Shown here one piece after another: positions 1 to 6,763 of a stretch of DNA of 24,607 bases. Position 1 is the stretch's first letter. Each line of letters begins with the position of its first letter. This stretch comes from Lachnospiraceae bacterium (lineage in GTDB: Bacteria; Bacillota; Clostridia; Lachnospirales; Lachnospiraceae), in the NCBI GenBank assembly GCA_900763175.1, contig CAAFJI010000292.1, positions 1 to 24,607 of the forward strand, written 5' to 3'. Below the pieces are notes generated by a model. That model did no database searches. It was not told where the DNA came from and saw only the letters and a list, made by a program, of their open reading frames with translations. The position numbers and the translations under genes are program-made.

Positions 1-63
1 ACGTATCTGAAAAGGGAGAAGGGTTCACGGAAAGAATATGGGCTGCAACGCTGTAATATTTTC

Positions 64-92
64 TTGCGTACATAAAATATGTGTGATATTAT
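64..92 (+). promoter_or_regulatory. Sigma-A promoter for the Cys-rich lipoprotein operon
   Basis: A -35 element TTGCGT (64-69) and a -10 element TATTAT (87-92) are separated by exactly 17 bp. The expected start of transcription is near 99, which leaves a leader of only about 16 nt carrying the AGGGGGGA ribosome binding site. The first 60 bases hold no recognisable gene; a short open stretch ending with TAA at 54-56 could be the tail of an upstream gene. Confidence 0.6.
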
Positions 93-114
93 GTGCAAAA
101 AGGGGGGAATAAAA

Positions 115-657
115 ATGAAAAAAATGGACAATAGACCCAAAGGAGAGCAATTATTCATTTTATTTTTAATGTTTGCTGCACTTTTGGGCGCTTTTGGTGT
201 TATGGGATGTGGCGGACAATCCTGTGAGACACCTAAATGTGGCAGTGAAGATGCATATATAGGAGGAAAGGCATCGGGCTGTTCTATACCTGGCTGCGGA
301 GGCTGTTTGTCCTCCGGAAGAGGCTGTAATTCTTCCTGTTGGCCACAGTCCTGTAAATTTGTTAAGTTTACCGGCGAAGATAATGAAGATGATACAGTTG
401 TACAAAAAATCTCAGCGTGCGATGTTCAGTATTATGGAGATGGATGTACGGGCTGTGGGCAGTCCAAAAAGAGCTGCTATACCGGATGTGTAAAAGCAGA
501 AGATTCTTCAGAAAAAATGAATGGATTTTTCTATGGAACCAGCGACAGCTCTGAGCATTTTATCGGATGTACAGATGGATGCGGCGGATGCATTGGAACC
601 GGAGGCATTCTTGGAAATACAATGGAGGAAATTGAGCAGATTACAGGAGTAGATTAA
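115..657 (+). CDS. Cysteine-rich predicted lipoprotein (180 aa)
   Basis: I do not recognise a named family. The ATG at 115 is chosen because AGGGGGGA (101-108) lies at the right distance; the ATG at 79 has no such site. The product begins with a short charged stretch, then a hydrophobic segment (about residues 13-30) that ends in VMGC, a lipobox with Cys32 as the lipidated residue. The mature part has 17 cysteines, many in GC, GCGGC and CTGC contexts, in an acidic, glycine/serine-rich and otherwise low-complexity chain. This could bind metal or form many disulfides outside the membrane. The next gene, coupled 2 nt downstream, is an Lgt-family enzyme, the class that attaches diacylglycerol to a lipobox cysteine, so this protein may be its dedicated substrate. 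Lipoprotein assignment is fairly sure; function is unknown. Confidence 0.75.
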   Translation: MKKMDNRPKGEQLFILFLMFAALLGAFGVMGCGGQSCETPKCGSEDAYIGGKASGCSIPGCGGCLSSGRGCNSSCWPQSCKFVKFTGEDNEDDTVVQKISACDVQYYGDGCTGCGQSKKSCYTGCVKAEDSSEKMNGFFYGTSDSSEHFIGCTDGCGGCIGTGGILGNTMEEIEQITGVD

Positions 658-659
658 CA

Positions 660-1394
660 TTGTATCCATATATACATATTATTTTGCCATCCTATACGGT
701 AATGGCATTGCTTGGAGGATTTGTGGCTTTATGCTATATTTTCTTCAGGCTGGAAAAATTTAGTGTTGAATTTTCGACGTTTTTAAAATTATTTTTCTTT
801 TGCGTACTTGGCGGCATTGTCGGAAGTAAACTTTTATTTGCGCTTACACAATTAAACTGGCTGTTCCATAATTTTTCAGTTGAAAACATGATTCTATTGA
901 TACCGCAGAGTGGATTTGTGTTTTACGGCGGTCTGTTTGGAGTGATTTTTACTCTTCTGTTCTTTACCAGAAAAGATAGAGATCTGAGAAACAGAATTTT
1001 TCGTATGGCTGTACCTGCAATGCCTTTATTTCATGCATTTGGAAGAATTGGATGTTTCCTTACGGGGTGTTGTTACGGAAAAACACTTAAAAAGAGTCTG
1101 ATGATCTGCGGAATTGAGTTAACAAGGATACCAGTCCAGCTTATAGAAGCATTGGCTGAATTTATCCTGTTTGCAGTGCTTATAATGTTGGACAGAAGAA
1201 AAGAAAAAGTAGATTTGCTGAAAGTATATCTTTTATCCTATGCGGTTATAAGATTCATAGATGAATTTCTTCGAGGCGATGAGATTCGGGGAATATACTG
1301 GAGCTTATCTACAGCGCAGTGGATTTCAGTTATTATCATAGGAACCTATTTGATTCGCAGCGTAAAAAGTAAAAAAGCAGGCACTTTGGAATGA
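660..1394 (+). CDS. Prolipoprotein diacylglyceryl transferase family protein (Lgt paralogue)
   Basis: This is a 244-residue polytopic membrane protein of the Lgt family, which transfers diacylglycerol from phosphatidylglycerol to the lipobox cysteine of prolipoproteins. Visible family landmarks in order are SGFVFYGGLFG (84-94), HAFGRIGCFLTGCCYG (125-140, the Lgt signature), IPVQLIEAL (157-165), RFIDEFLRGD (198-207) and the STAQW block (217-221). The Asn of the usual GRxGN signature is replaced by Cys, giving a Cys132/Cys137-Cys138 cluster seen in an Lgt-like branch rather than in housekeeping Lgt. The start is TTG at 660, supported by ACAGGAGT (643-650) inside the end of the previous gene; the first internal ATG would lose part of the first membrane helix. 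The tight spacing implies translational coupling to the Cys-rich lipoprotein. Family assignment is firm; whether it modifies the neighbour is inference. Confidence 0.85.
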   Translation: MYPYIHIILPSYTVMALLGGFVALCYIFFRLEKFSVEFSTFLKLFFFCVLGGIVGSKLLFALTQLNWLFHNFSVENMILLIPQSGFVFYGGLFGVIFTLLFFTRKDRDLRNRIFRMAVPAMPLFHAFGRIGCFLTGCCYGKTLKKSLMICGIELTRIPVQLIEALAEFILFAVLIMLDRRKEKVDLLKVYLLSYAVIRFIDEFLRGDEIRGIYWSLSTAQWISVIIIGTYLIRSVKSKKAGTLE

Positions 1395-1410
1395 AAATTT
1401 CAGGTGCCTG
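1378..1410 (+). terminator. Weak hairpin at the end of the lipoprotein/Lgt operon
   Basis: CAGGCAC (1378-1384) can pair with GTGCCTG (1404-1410) across a 19-nt loop that itself contains TGAAAATTTCA. The hairpin overlaps the end of the Lgt paralogue and is not followed by a run of T, so it is at best an inefficient terminator. Confidence 0.3.
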
Positions 1411-1501
1411 TTGGCCATTAAGGGGATATATGGTTGTAAATTTGTGCGTTTACAAAAACGTATAAATTGTCCGACAATAATACACTTTTCGTTCATTTTT
1501 C

Positions 1502-1530
1502 TTGAATCAATAGACACAATGTGCTATAAT
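1502..1530 (+). promoter_or_regulatory. Sigma-A promoter of the Ter/Tel operon
   Basis: TTGAAT (1502-1507) and a perfect TATAAT (1525-1530) are separated by 17 bp. Transcription should start near 1537, and the ribosome binding site GAAGGTGAG (1548-1556) lies 8 nt before the ATG at 1565. No operator-like palindrome is evident at the promoter. Confidence 0.75.
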
Positions 1531-1564
1531 TTTCGTATAGTTTTTTTGAAGGTGAGAATGCGTT

Positions 1565-3841
1565 ATGTTAGAACACAGGAAAATTCAGAACCTGAACGAT
1601 TATTTTATTCCGTTGGATAAGCGGCAGGGCAGGGCGGTATATTTTAGCCGGATCAATGGGTATTCCCAGGAGATCCGGGATTTTATAAAGAAATACTATG
1701 ACACTGCCAGACGCTATGGAGTTGTCATCGAAGGGAAGCTTCCCAATCCTGATGAGAAAAATCTTTCTTATTATGACGAAATAATGGGAATGGCTTTTCA
1801 GATGAATCTGGGATTTATCGACGCCAGTTTGAAGAAATGGCTTCCCAGAATGAATGATTTCCAGAGGAAGAATGTGGCAGGTTCTATTTTGGACTCTCTT
1901 TCTTCCATGGCGAAAAGCGGCAAGACAGAGAATATGCTAAAGAACGCATACATCAAATTCATGTGCTGGCTGTACTACAAATTTGAAAGAATTGTAAACC
2001 AGCTTGGCGAGAACAACCTTCCGAAGATACTTTATGAGGGCAATATCAGTAAATACGAATTAATGCTGATTTCCATTTTGTCAAATGCAGGCTGCGATGT
2101 GGTTCTGCTGCAATATCAGGGAGATCAGGAGTATTTAAAGACAGACCCCGGGTCAGAGCTTTCGGATGATCTTCAGATAACTGGAATGCAGCCGTTTCCC
2201 CAGGGATTTTCCATTAAGGAGATCCGTGAAGAGATCCAGAATGATTTTAATAATGAGAGACTTTATGGAACGAAGCCCACTGTTGGCAACTGTACCAATG
2301 CATGGATAAAGGGAACCGGACTTGTTGATCTGAAAGAACCTGTGACCATGCGAGGAAAAGATCCCGCATTTTTTTATAACTGTTTTTACCGGATCAATGG
2401 CGCAGAAGATAAACTTACTTATGAGAACGAGCTGTTTCAATTTCAGCAGGAAATAAAAAATGCCAGGAGGAAGCTGGTGATCGTAAATAACGAGATACCC
2501 AGGCCTCTTCCAGAGGAAATTTCACAGATAAGGCGGAATAATTACAGCAAGCTGGATCAGATGATATTCGACCTGGCGGGAAATATTTCCTATACAGGCA
2601 ATGTGGAGCTGCAGCGGATCATGCACAAGGCTTTTGTTGATGTGATGCTCACAGAGTCCAAAAAGGGTGATGGAAATCTGAACCGCCTTACCAATAAGGC
2701 TGTATACCTTCTCTGCTGGCTGAAGCGCTATCTGCCGGTACTGTTTCCCAGCTGGAAAATGCCGGAGATTTCCTGCTTTATTCATCTGGGAGGATGCAAG
2801 ACGGAGAATGAAGCAATGTTTCTTTCCTGGCTTGCACGGATGCCGGCAGATGTGCTGATCCTTTGTCCTGACCTGAATGAAAAATGCTGTCTTACAGATA
2901 AACTGCTGTACGAGATTTCCTATTCAGACAGCATCATTCTGAAAGCATATCCCCAGGAAAGCTCTCAGGTGAAGATCGGTACGGTGGCTTATCATGCAGA
3001 GAGGGAGTTAGATACTCTTTTGTATCAGGATACCGGTCTGTACCGGAACCAGCAGTATGACCAGGCCAATATTATTAATCTTCAGACCATGTATGAAGAG
3101 ATTAAGCTTTTGTGGGATGAGGAATTGAAGTACCGTCCTAATTTCAGCACAGCAGATGGTGTGGTGAACATACCGGTGATTTTCGCAAAGGTGTGCGGCG
3201 TGAAGGACGGAGATGTAAATGCTTACTGGCGTTCTATACGAGCACTACTTACAGAAGATACCATTCTGATTTCCAGGGCGCCTTATATAGAGCCTACAGC
3301 TCCAAATCCTATGAAAACCTATGCACCAGAGTTTTTCAAAAATGGAAAGCTTCAGAAAAATAAAATAAAGAACCATCCTATGTACCCTTACAGCATCCTT
3401 CGGGAAGATATGCAGGAATTTATTCTGGACAGGCTTGATGTGCTGATACAGAAGTGCATGATAAAGGGAATCGGGGTAAATGGGACAGAATATACAGTAA
3501 TTGCACAGATCCTGAATCTGCCGAGGGAAATCGTACGACTGATACAGAAATTTGATTTTACAAAAAAGAATCCGAAACTGATATATATAAATACAACGGA
3601 AGCTGTCATATCTCTGGAGGATTCCATTATAGTCACCTTTTTGAATCTCATAGGCTTTGACATTCTGTTCTTTGTTCCAACGGGATATCAGAGTGTGGAG
3701 AGACATTTTAACACGAGCCTGATGGAGGAGCATCAGATTGGGGAATACAAATATGATCTGCAGGTTCCGGATCTGAAGAATCTTCCATTAAACAGTACAC
3801 GCCTTACCTGGCGGGATAAAATTTTTAAGAGAGGTAATTGA
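1565..3841 (+). CDS. yceG: YceG-like protein of the Ter/Tel stress cluster
   Basis: This large soluble protein (758 aa) matches the YceG-like family that accompanies TelA and TerD genes in Firmicutes (B. subtilis yceCDEFGHI) and that was proposed, from gene neighbourhoods, to be part of a biosynthetic module linked to Ter systems. Its biochemical activity is not established. There is no signal peptide or membrane segment. Reading the protein shows a weakly conserved unit appearing three times, near residues 153-195, 400-445 and 670-715. Each has a P-x-hydrophobic strand, a polar turn with an acidic residue, a helix, then an aspartate and a hydrophobic strand (for example CDVVLLQ, ADVLILC, FDILFFV). 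The first two copies follow a CWL helix (residues 134-136 and 384-386). It is the first gene of the operon, and the next gene starts 1 nt after its stop. Family call is good; function unknown. Confidence 0.8.
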   Translation: MLEHRKIQNLNDYFIPLDKRQGRAVYFSRINGYSQEIRDFIKKYYDTARRYGVVIEGKLPNPDEKNLSYYDEIMGMAFQMNLGFIDASLKKWLPRMNDFQRKNVAGSILDSLSSMAKSGKTENMLKNAYIKFMCWLYYKFERIVNQLGENNLPKILYEGNISKYELMLISILSNAGCDVVLLQYQGDQEYLKTDPGSELSDDLQITGMQPFPQGFSIKEIREEIQNDFNNERLYGTKPTVGNCTNAWIKGTGLVDLKEPVTMRGKDPAFFYNCFYRINGAEDKLTYENELFQFQQEIKNARRKLVIVNNEIPRPLPEEISQIRRNNYSKLDQMIFDLAGNISYTGNVELQRIMHKAFVDVMLTESKKGDGNLNRLTNKAVYLLCWLKRYLPVLFPSWKMPEISCFIHLGGCKTENEAMFLSWLARMPADVLILCPDLNEKCCLTDKLLYEISYSDSIILKAYPQESSQVKIGTVAYHAERELDTLLYQDTGLYRNQQYDQANIINLQTMYEEIKLLWDEELKYRPNFSTADGVVNIPVIFAKVCGVKDGDVNAYWRSIRALLTEDTILISRAPYIEPTAPNPMKTYAPEFFKNGKLQKNKIKNHPMYPYSILREDMQEFILDRLDVLIQKCMIKGIGVNGTEYTVIAQILNLPREIVRLIQKFDFTKKNPKLIYINTTEAVISLEDSIIVTFLNLIGFDILFFVPTGYQSVERHFNTSLMEEHQIGEYKYDLQVPDLKNLPLNSTRLTWRDKIFKRGN

Positions 3842-3842
3842 T

Positions 3843-4997
3843 ATGGGTCTTGATTTCAGCAAAACAACGGCTGCGCCGACAGCAAGTGCGGCTGTAGCGC
3901 CTGCACCGAAGAATGAGATTGTAGAAGTACAGCCTTATGATATTGTGGCAGACCGGCAGCAGATGAACGCAGAACTTGTGAACTCAGAAGAAGTGGACAA
4001 GCTGGTAAGCACCATCGAGATTGACAATCCGGCTACTATCGTCAACTTCGGAGCGCAGGCAGCAGAAGAGATTTCCAAAACATCAGATATGGTTCTGAAC
4101 AGCGTAAATCTATCCCAGCTTGATGACAGCAGTGAGCTTCTCCAGACACTGACCAAGATCATGTCTCAGTTTGATATTGATGAAATTAAGGAAAAGCCGG
4201 GATTATTTGGGAAGCTTTTTGGCAATGCTAAGAAGCAGCTGGATAAGATCCTGAACAAATATCATACTATGGGAGACGAGGTTGACAAGATTTATGTCCA
4301 GCTGAAGGGCTACGAATCTGAGATCAATCAGTCTAACAAGAAGCTGAATGCCATGTTTGAAACAAATGTAAACTATTATCATGAGCTGGTGAAATATATT
4401 CTTGCCGGAGAGCAGGGATGCCATGAGATCGAAACATACATTGCCAAACGTCAGGCGGATATGGAGCAGACTGGCGATCAGACGATTCAGTTTGAGCTGA
4501 CCAATCTGAACCAGGTACTGAATATGCTGGAGCAGCGTACACAGGATCTGCGGGTAGCTGAGAATGTTGCCATGCAGTCCCTCCCGATGCTGAAAACGAT
4601 GGAGTTCAGTAACTATAATCTGATCAGAAAGATCAATTCTGCATTTATTGTTACCCTTCCTGTATTTAAGCAGGCACTGGCGCAGGCTGTTCTTCTGAAG
4701 CGTCAGAAGATCCAGGCAGAGGCAATTTCCGAACTGGATAAAAAGACAAATGAGATGCTGATGAAGAATGCACAGAACAGTGTGGAGGTTTCCAAGATGA
4801 CTGCCAGAATGGCATCTGGAAGCTCTATCCAGATTGAGACTCTGGAGAATACCTGGAAAACGATCACCAATGGAATTGAGGAAACCAGAAACATTCAGGC
4901 AGAGGCCAAGAAGAAACGCATTGAAGATCAGGCAAGACTGGAAGCAATCAAGGCAGATTTCCAGAAGCAGTACCATATGCCGTCGGCTACAAGATAG
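3843..4997 (+). CDS. telA: Toxic anion resistance protein, TelA/YceH family
   Basis: This 384-residue cytoplasmic protein belongs to the TelA family, named for tellurite resistance in plasmid-borne forms and called YceH in B. subtilis. Its role in the cell is still unclear; it is usually tied to envelope or toxic-ion stress. A disordered Ala/Pro-rich N-terminus (residues 1-25) is followed by long helical stretches rich in Gln, Glu and Lys, consistent with coiled coils through most of the chain. The block GLFGKLFGNAKKQLDKIL (about 121-138) is typical of the family. It follows the YceG-like gene by 1 nt, which indicates translational coupling, with GAGAGG as ribosome binding site. The spacer to the next terD is 69 nt with no terminator, so the three genes are probably cotranscribed. 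Confidence 0.9.
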   Translation: MGLDFSKTTAAPTASAAVAPAPKNEIVEVQPYDIVADRQQMNAELVNSEEVDKLVSTIEIDNPATIVNFGAQAAEEISKTSDMVLNSVNLSQLDDSSELLQTLTKIMSQFDIDEIKEKPGLFGKLFGNAKKQLDKILNKYHTMGDEVDKIYVQLKGYESEINQSNKKLNAMFETNVNYYHELVKYILAGEQGCHEIETYIAKRQADMEQTGDQTIQFELTNLNQVLNMLEQRTQDLRVAENVAMQSLPMLKTMEFSNYNLIRKINSAFIVTLPVFKQALAQAVLLKRQKIQAEAISELDKKTNEMLMKNAQNSVEVSKMTARMASGSSIQIETLENTWKTITNGIEETRNIQAEAKKKRIEDQARLEAIKADFQKQYHMPSATR

Positions 4998-5066
4998 TCG
5001 GAATACATTTAAGGTGAGCTACACAAATCAACATAAAATAGAATCATTTTAAGGAGGAAATACGTT

Positions 5067-5648
5067 ATGCCTATCAATTTATCAAAGGGACAGAAAGTCG
5101 ATTTAACCAAGAAGAATCCAGGCCTTAAGAAAATTATGGTTGGTCTTGGATGGGACGTAAATGCATTTGATTCCGGTTTTGATTTTGACCTGGATGCAGC
5201 TGCATTTATGCTGGACGCAAGTGGAAAATGCCCGTCAGATAAGGAATTCGTTTTCTACGGCAACCTGGTTCATCCAAGTGAAGGCGTGAAACACATGGGT
5301 GACAACCTTACCGGTGAGGGCGAAGGTGATGACGAGCAGATCCTGGTAGACCTTACCAAGGTTCCGGCAAATATCGAGAGAATCGCATTTACCGTTACCA
5401 TTTACGAAGCAGAGGCAAGACATCAGAACTTCGGACAGGTTTCCAATTCCTATATCCGTCTTGTAGATGAGACAACCGGCACAGAGATGATTCATTACGA
5501 CCTGGGTGAGGATTTCTCTATTGAGACAGCCATCGTTGTTGGTGAGCTTTACAGAAACAACGGCGAGTGGAAATTCAATGCCATCGGAAGCGGCTTCCAG
5601 GGCGGTCTTGCAGCTCTTTGCGGACATTATGGAATTCAGGTAGCATAA
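5067..5648 (+). CDS. terD: TerD-family calcium-binding stress protein (first copy)
   Basis: This is a single-domain TerD protein of standard length (193 aa). TerD domains are beta-sandwich Ca2+-binding proteins of the tellurite, phage and envelope-stress Ter systems. Hallmarks seen are GLGWD (26-30), the acidic strand DFDLDAAAFMLD (39-50), and the Ca2+-ligand loop DNLTGEGEGDDE (79-90), followed by ILVDLTKVP and a C-terminal NNGEWKFNAIGSGF segment. All the acidic ligand positions look intact. The start is fixed by AAGGAGG about 8 nt before the ATG at 5067. It is the third gene of the operon. A palindromic element separates it from the second terD. Confidence 0.93.
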   Translation: MPINLSKGQKVDLTKKNPGLKKIMVGLGWDVNAFDSGFDFDLDAAAFMLDASGKCPSDKEFVFYGNLVHPSEGVKHMGDNLTGEGEGDDEQILVDLTKVPANIERIAFTVTIYEAEARHQNFGQVSNSYIRLVDETTGTEMIHYDLGEDFSIETAIVVGELYRNNGEWKFNAIGSGFQGGLAALCGHYGIQVA

Positions 5649-5661
5649 TATGATGATGTTA

Positions 5662-5822
5662 GAGCGTGTTTGAAAAAAATCATTCCTGCAATCTGCACGC
5701 CCCATTTTGCGGGATTTTTGTTCCGGATTCGGCCTACGTAGCCCACTACGACGCCCTCATCCGGACAAAATCTCCCACAAATTGTGACGCACACTTGCAG
5801 AAAGCATTTTCCAGACACGCTC
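5662..5822. mobile_element. MITE-like palindromic element between two terD genes
   Basis: A 161-bp stretch with no gene folds on itself end to end. The termini are GAGCGTGTTTG (5662-5672) and CAGACACGCTC (5812-5822), which match as inverted repeats at 10 of 11 positions. Further in, TCCGGAT (5722-5728) pairs with ATCCGGA (5759-5765), and the tip is CGTAG-CCCA-CTACG (5737-5750). Most of the intervening bases also pair imperfectly. This is the form of a non-autonomous transposon relic or a large REP-type repeat. No clear target-site duplication is visible and it encodes no transposase. It lies inside a transcribed operon, so its RNA would form a long hairpin between the two terD reading frames. 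Confidence 0.65.
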
Positions 5823-5846
5823 AGGGGCAAAAGGTATTTTGCCCCT
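5823..5846. other. Perfect 10-bp hairpin abutting the MITE-like element
   Basis: AGGGGCAAAA (5823-5832) and TTTTGCCCCT (5837-5846) form a perfect stem with a GGTA loop, immediately after the palindromic element. There is no T-run after the stem, so it is not a convincing intrinsic terminator. It could be an RNA stability or processing hairpin between the two terD genes. Confidence 0.55.
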
Positions 5847-5906
5847 GATATTACCTATAAAGTCATAGATCCAGGGAAGCCCACCTGGAACGGACAGGAG
5901 GAAATT

Positions 5907-6521
5907 ATGTCAATAAGTTTGCAAAAAGGACAGAAAGTCAGCTTAACAAAGGAAAGTGCAGGCTTAAACAGCGTGATCGTTGGCCTCGGCTGGGATGAAG
6001 TACAGCAGGCACAGGGCGGCGGCGGATTTCTTGCTTCTTTGTTTGGAGGTAGTCAGAAGCGGCAGGATATTGACTGCGATGCATCTGCAATTTTGCTGAA
6101 GAATGGACATCTGGAAAGCAACAGAGACATTGTTTATTACGGAAACCTTACCCATGTTTCCGGAACAGTGCTTCACCAGGGAGATAATCTTACCGGAGCA
6201 GGAGATGGTGACGATGAGCAGATCATCATTAATCTTGCCAAGGTTCCGGCAGAATATGACAGGATCGTGATCGTAGTAAACATTTATCAGGCAGTGCAGA
6301 GACGCCAGCATTTTGGTATGATCCAGAATGCGTTTGTACGTCTGGTGGATACAAGAAATAACAAAGAGCTCTGCAAATACAATCTGACCGAGAACTATTC
6401 CGGAATGACGGCAATGATCTTTGGTGAGGTATACAGACATAATGGCGAATGGAAATTCAGTGCTATCGGACAGGGAACTACAGATCCAGGTCTTAGTGAA
6501 CTGAGCAGAAGATTTATTTGA
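5907..6521 (+). CDS. terD: TerD-family calcium-binding stress protein (second copy)
   Basis: A second TerD domain protein of 204 residues. The start at 5907 is preferred over an in-frame ATG at 5784 because ACAGGAGG sits just upstream and the product then begins MSISLQKGQKVSL, colinear with other TerD proteins; the upstream codons fall in the palindromic element. GLGWDE is followed by a Gly-rich insert (GGGGFLASLFGG, about residues 38-49) absent from the first copy. The acidic strand DIDCDASAILL and the Ca2+ loop DNLTGAGDGDDE are retained. The divergence from the first copy indicates an old paralogue rather than a recent duplication. The stop codon overlaps the outer stem of the structured spacer that leads to the ATPase gene. 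Confidence 0.92.
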   Translation: MSISLQKGQKVSLTKESAGLNSVIVGLGWDEVQQAQGGGGFLASLFGGSQKRQDIDCDASAILLKNGHLESNRDIVYYGNLTHVSGTVLHQGDNLTGAGDGDDEQIIINLAKVPAEYDRIVIVVNIYQAVQRRQHFGMIQNAFVRLVDTRNNKELCKYNLTENYSGMTAMIFGEVYRHNGEWKFSAIGQGTTDPGLSELSRRFI

Positions 6522-6640
6522 ACGCAGATAAGCATTCCCCCGATTCAAGTATGCGGAGCACTAAGCGGCGGGTGAGGGGGGATGCTTCTGTCAGTGGGAG
6601 CTGAAGGCTCCCACTGACAGATTGCGAAGCAACTGCGTTC
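6520..6640. repeat. Nested inverted-repeat structure downstream of the second terD
   Basis: Three arms nest. The outer stem is GAACGCAG (6520-6527) with CTGCGTTC (6633-6640). Inside it AGCATTCCCCC (6531-6541) pairs with GGGGGGATGCT (6576-6586) with one wobble. Next to that is a perfect 14-bp hairpin, CTGTCAGTGGGAGC (6588-6601) with its complement (6607-6620) and a TGAAG loop. The region codes for nothing recognisable. It resembles the multi-arm intergenic repeats found in Lachnospiraceae chromosomes, or a processed RNA structure. No T-run follows, so read-through into the ATPase gene is likely. Confidence 0.6.
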
Positions 6641-6654
6641 ATGAGCAAGTAGCG

Positions 6655-6730
6655 AAGCGGATTGCGAATGTCCGCTTTACGCACGGAACAAATATCGAAA
6701 GGAGAGAGGCTATTTCGGTAGTTTCTCTCT
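6655..6730 (+). promoter_or_regulatory. Hairpins in the leader of the Ca2+-ATPase gene
   Basis: AAGCGGA (6655-6661) pairs with TCCGCTT (6671-6677). Further on, AGAGAG (6703-6708) pairs with CTCTCT (6725-6730) and is followed by GTTTT, which gives a weak terminator-like shape shortly before the ribosome binding site AGGAGG (6745-6750). An attenuator is possible but unproven. I compared it by eye with the yybP-ykoY Mn2+ riboswitch, which often controls TerC and P-type ATPases, and did not find its conserved core. Confidence 0.35.
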
Positions 6731-6763
6731 GTTTTCGGCTAAACAGGAGGATTTACATCAGCG

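Noticed and set aside
3..56. Short open stretch at the left edge ending in TAA, possibly the end of an upstream gene
   Set aside because: Only 17 codons are visible and another frame is also open to 75, so no product can be supported.
5823..5846. The perfect GC-rich hairpin as an intrinsic terminator splitting the Ter operon
   Set aside because: No T-run follows on either strand.
5784..5906. N-terminal extension of the second terD starting at ATG 5784
   Set aside because: The extra 41 codons fall in the palindromic element, have no TerD similarity, and a strong AGGAGG precedes the ATG at 5907.
6520..6763. yybP-ykoY Mn2+ riboswitch upstream of the P-type ATPase
   Set aside because: The gene context fits, but the conserved GGGGAGUA-type core could not be found; the stems look like repeat-type palindromes.
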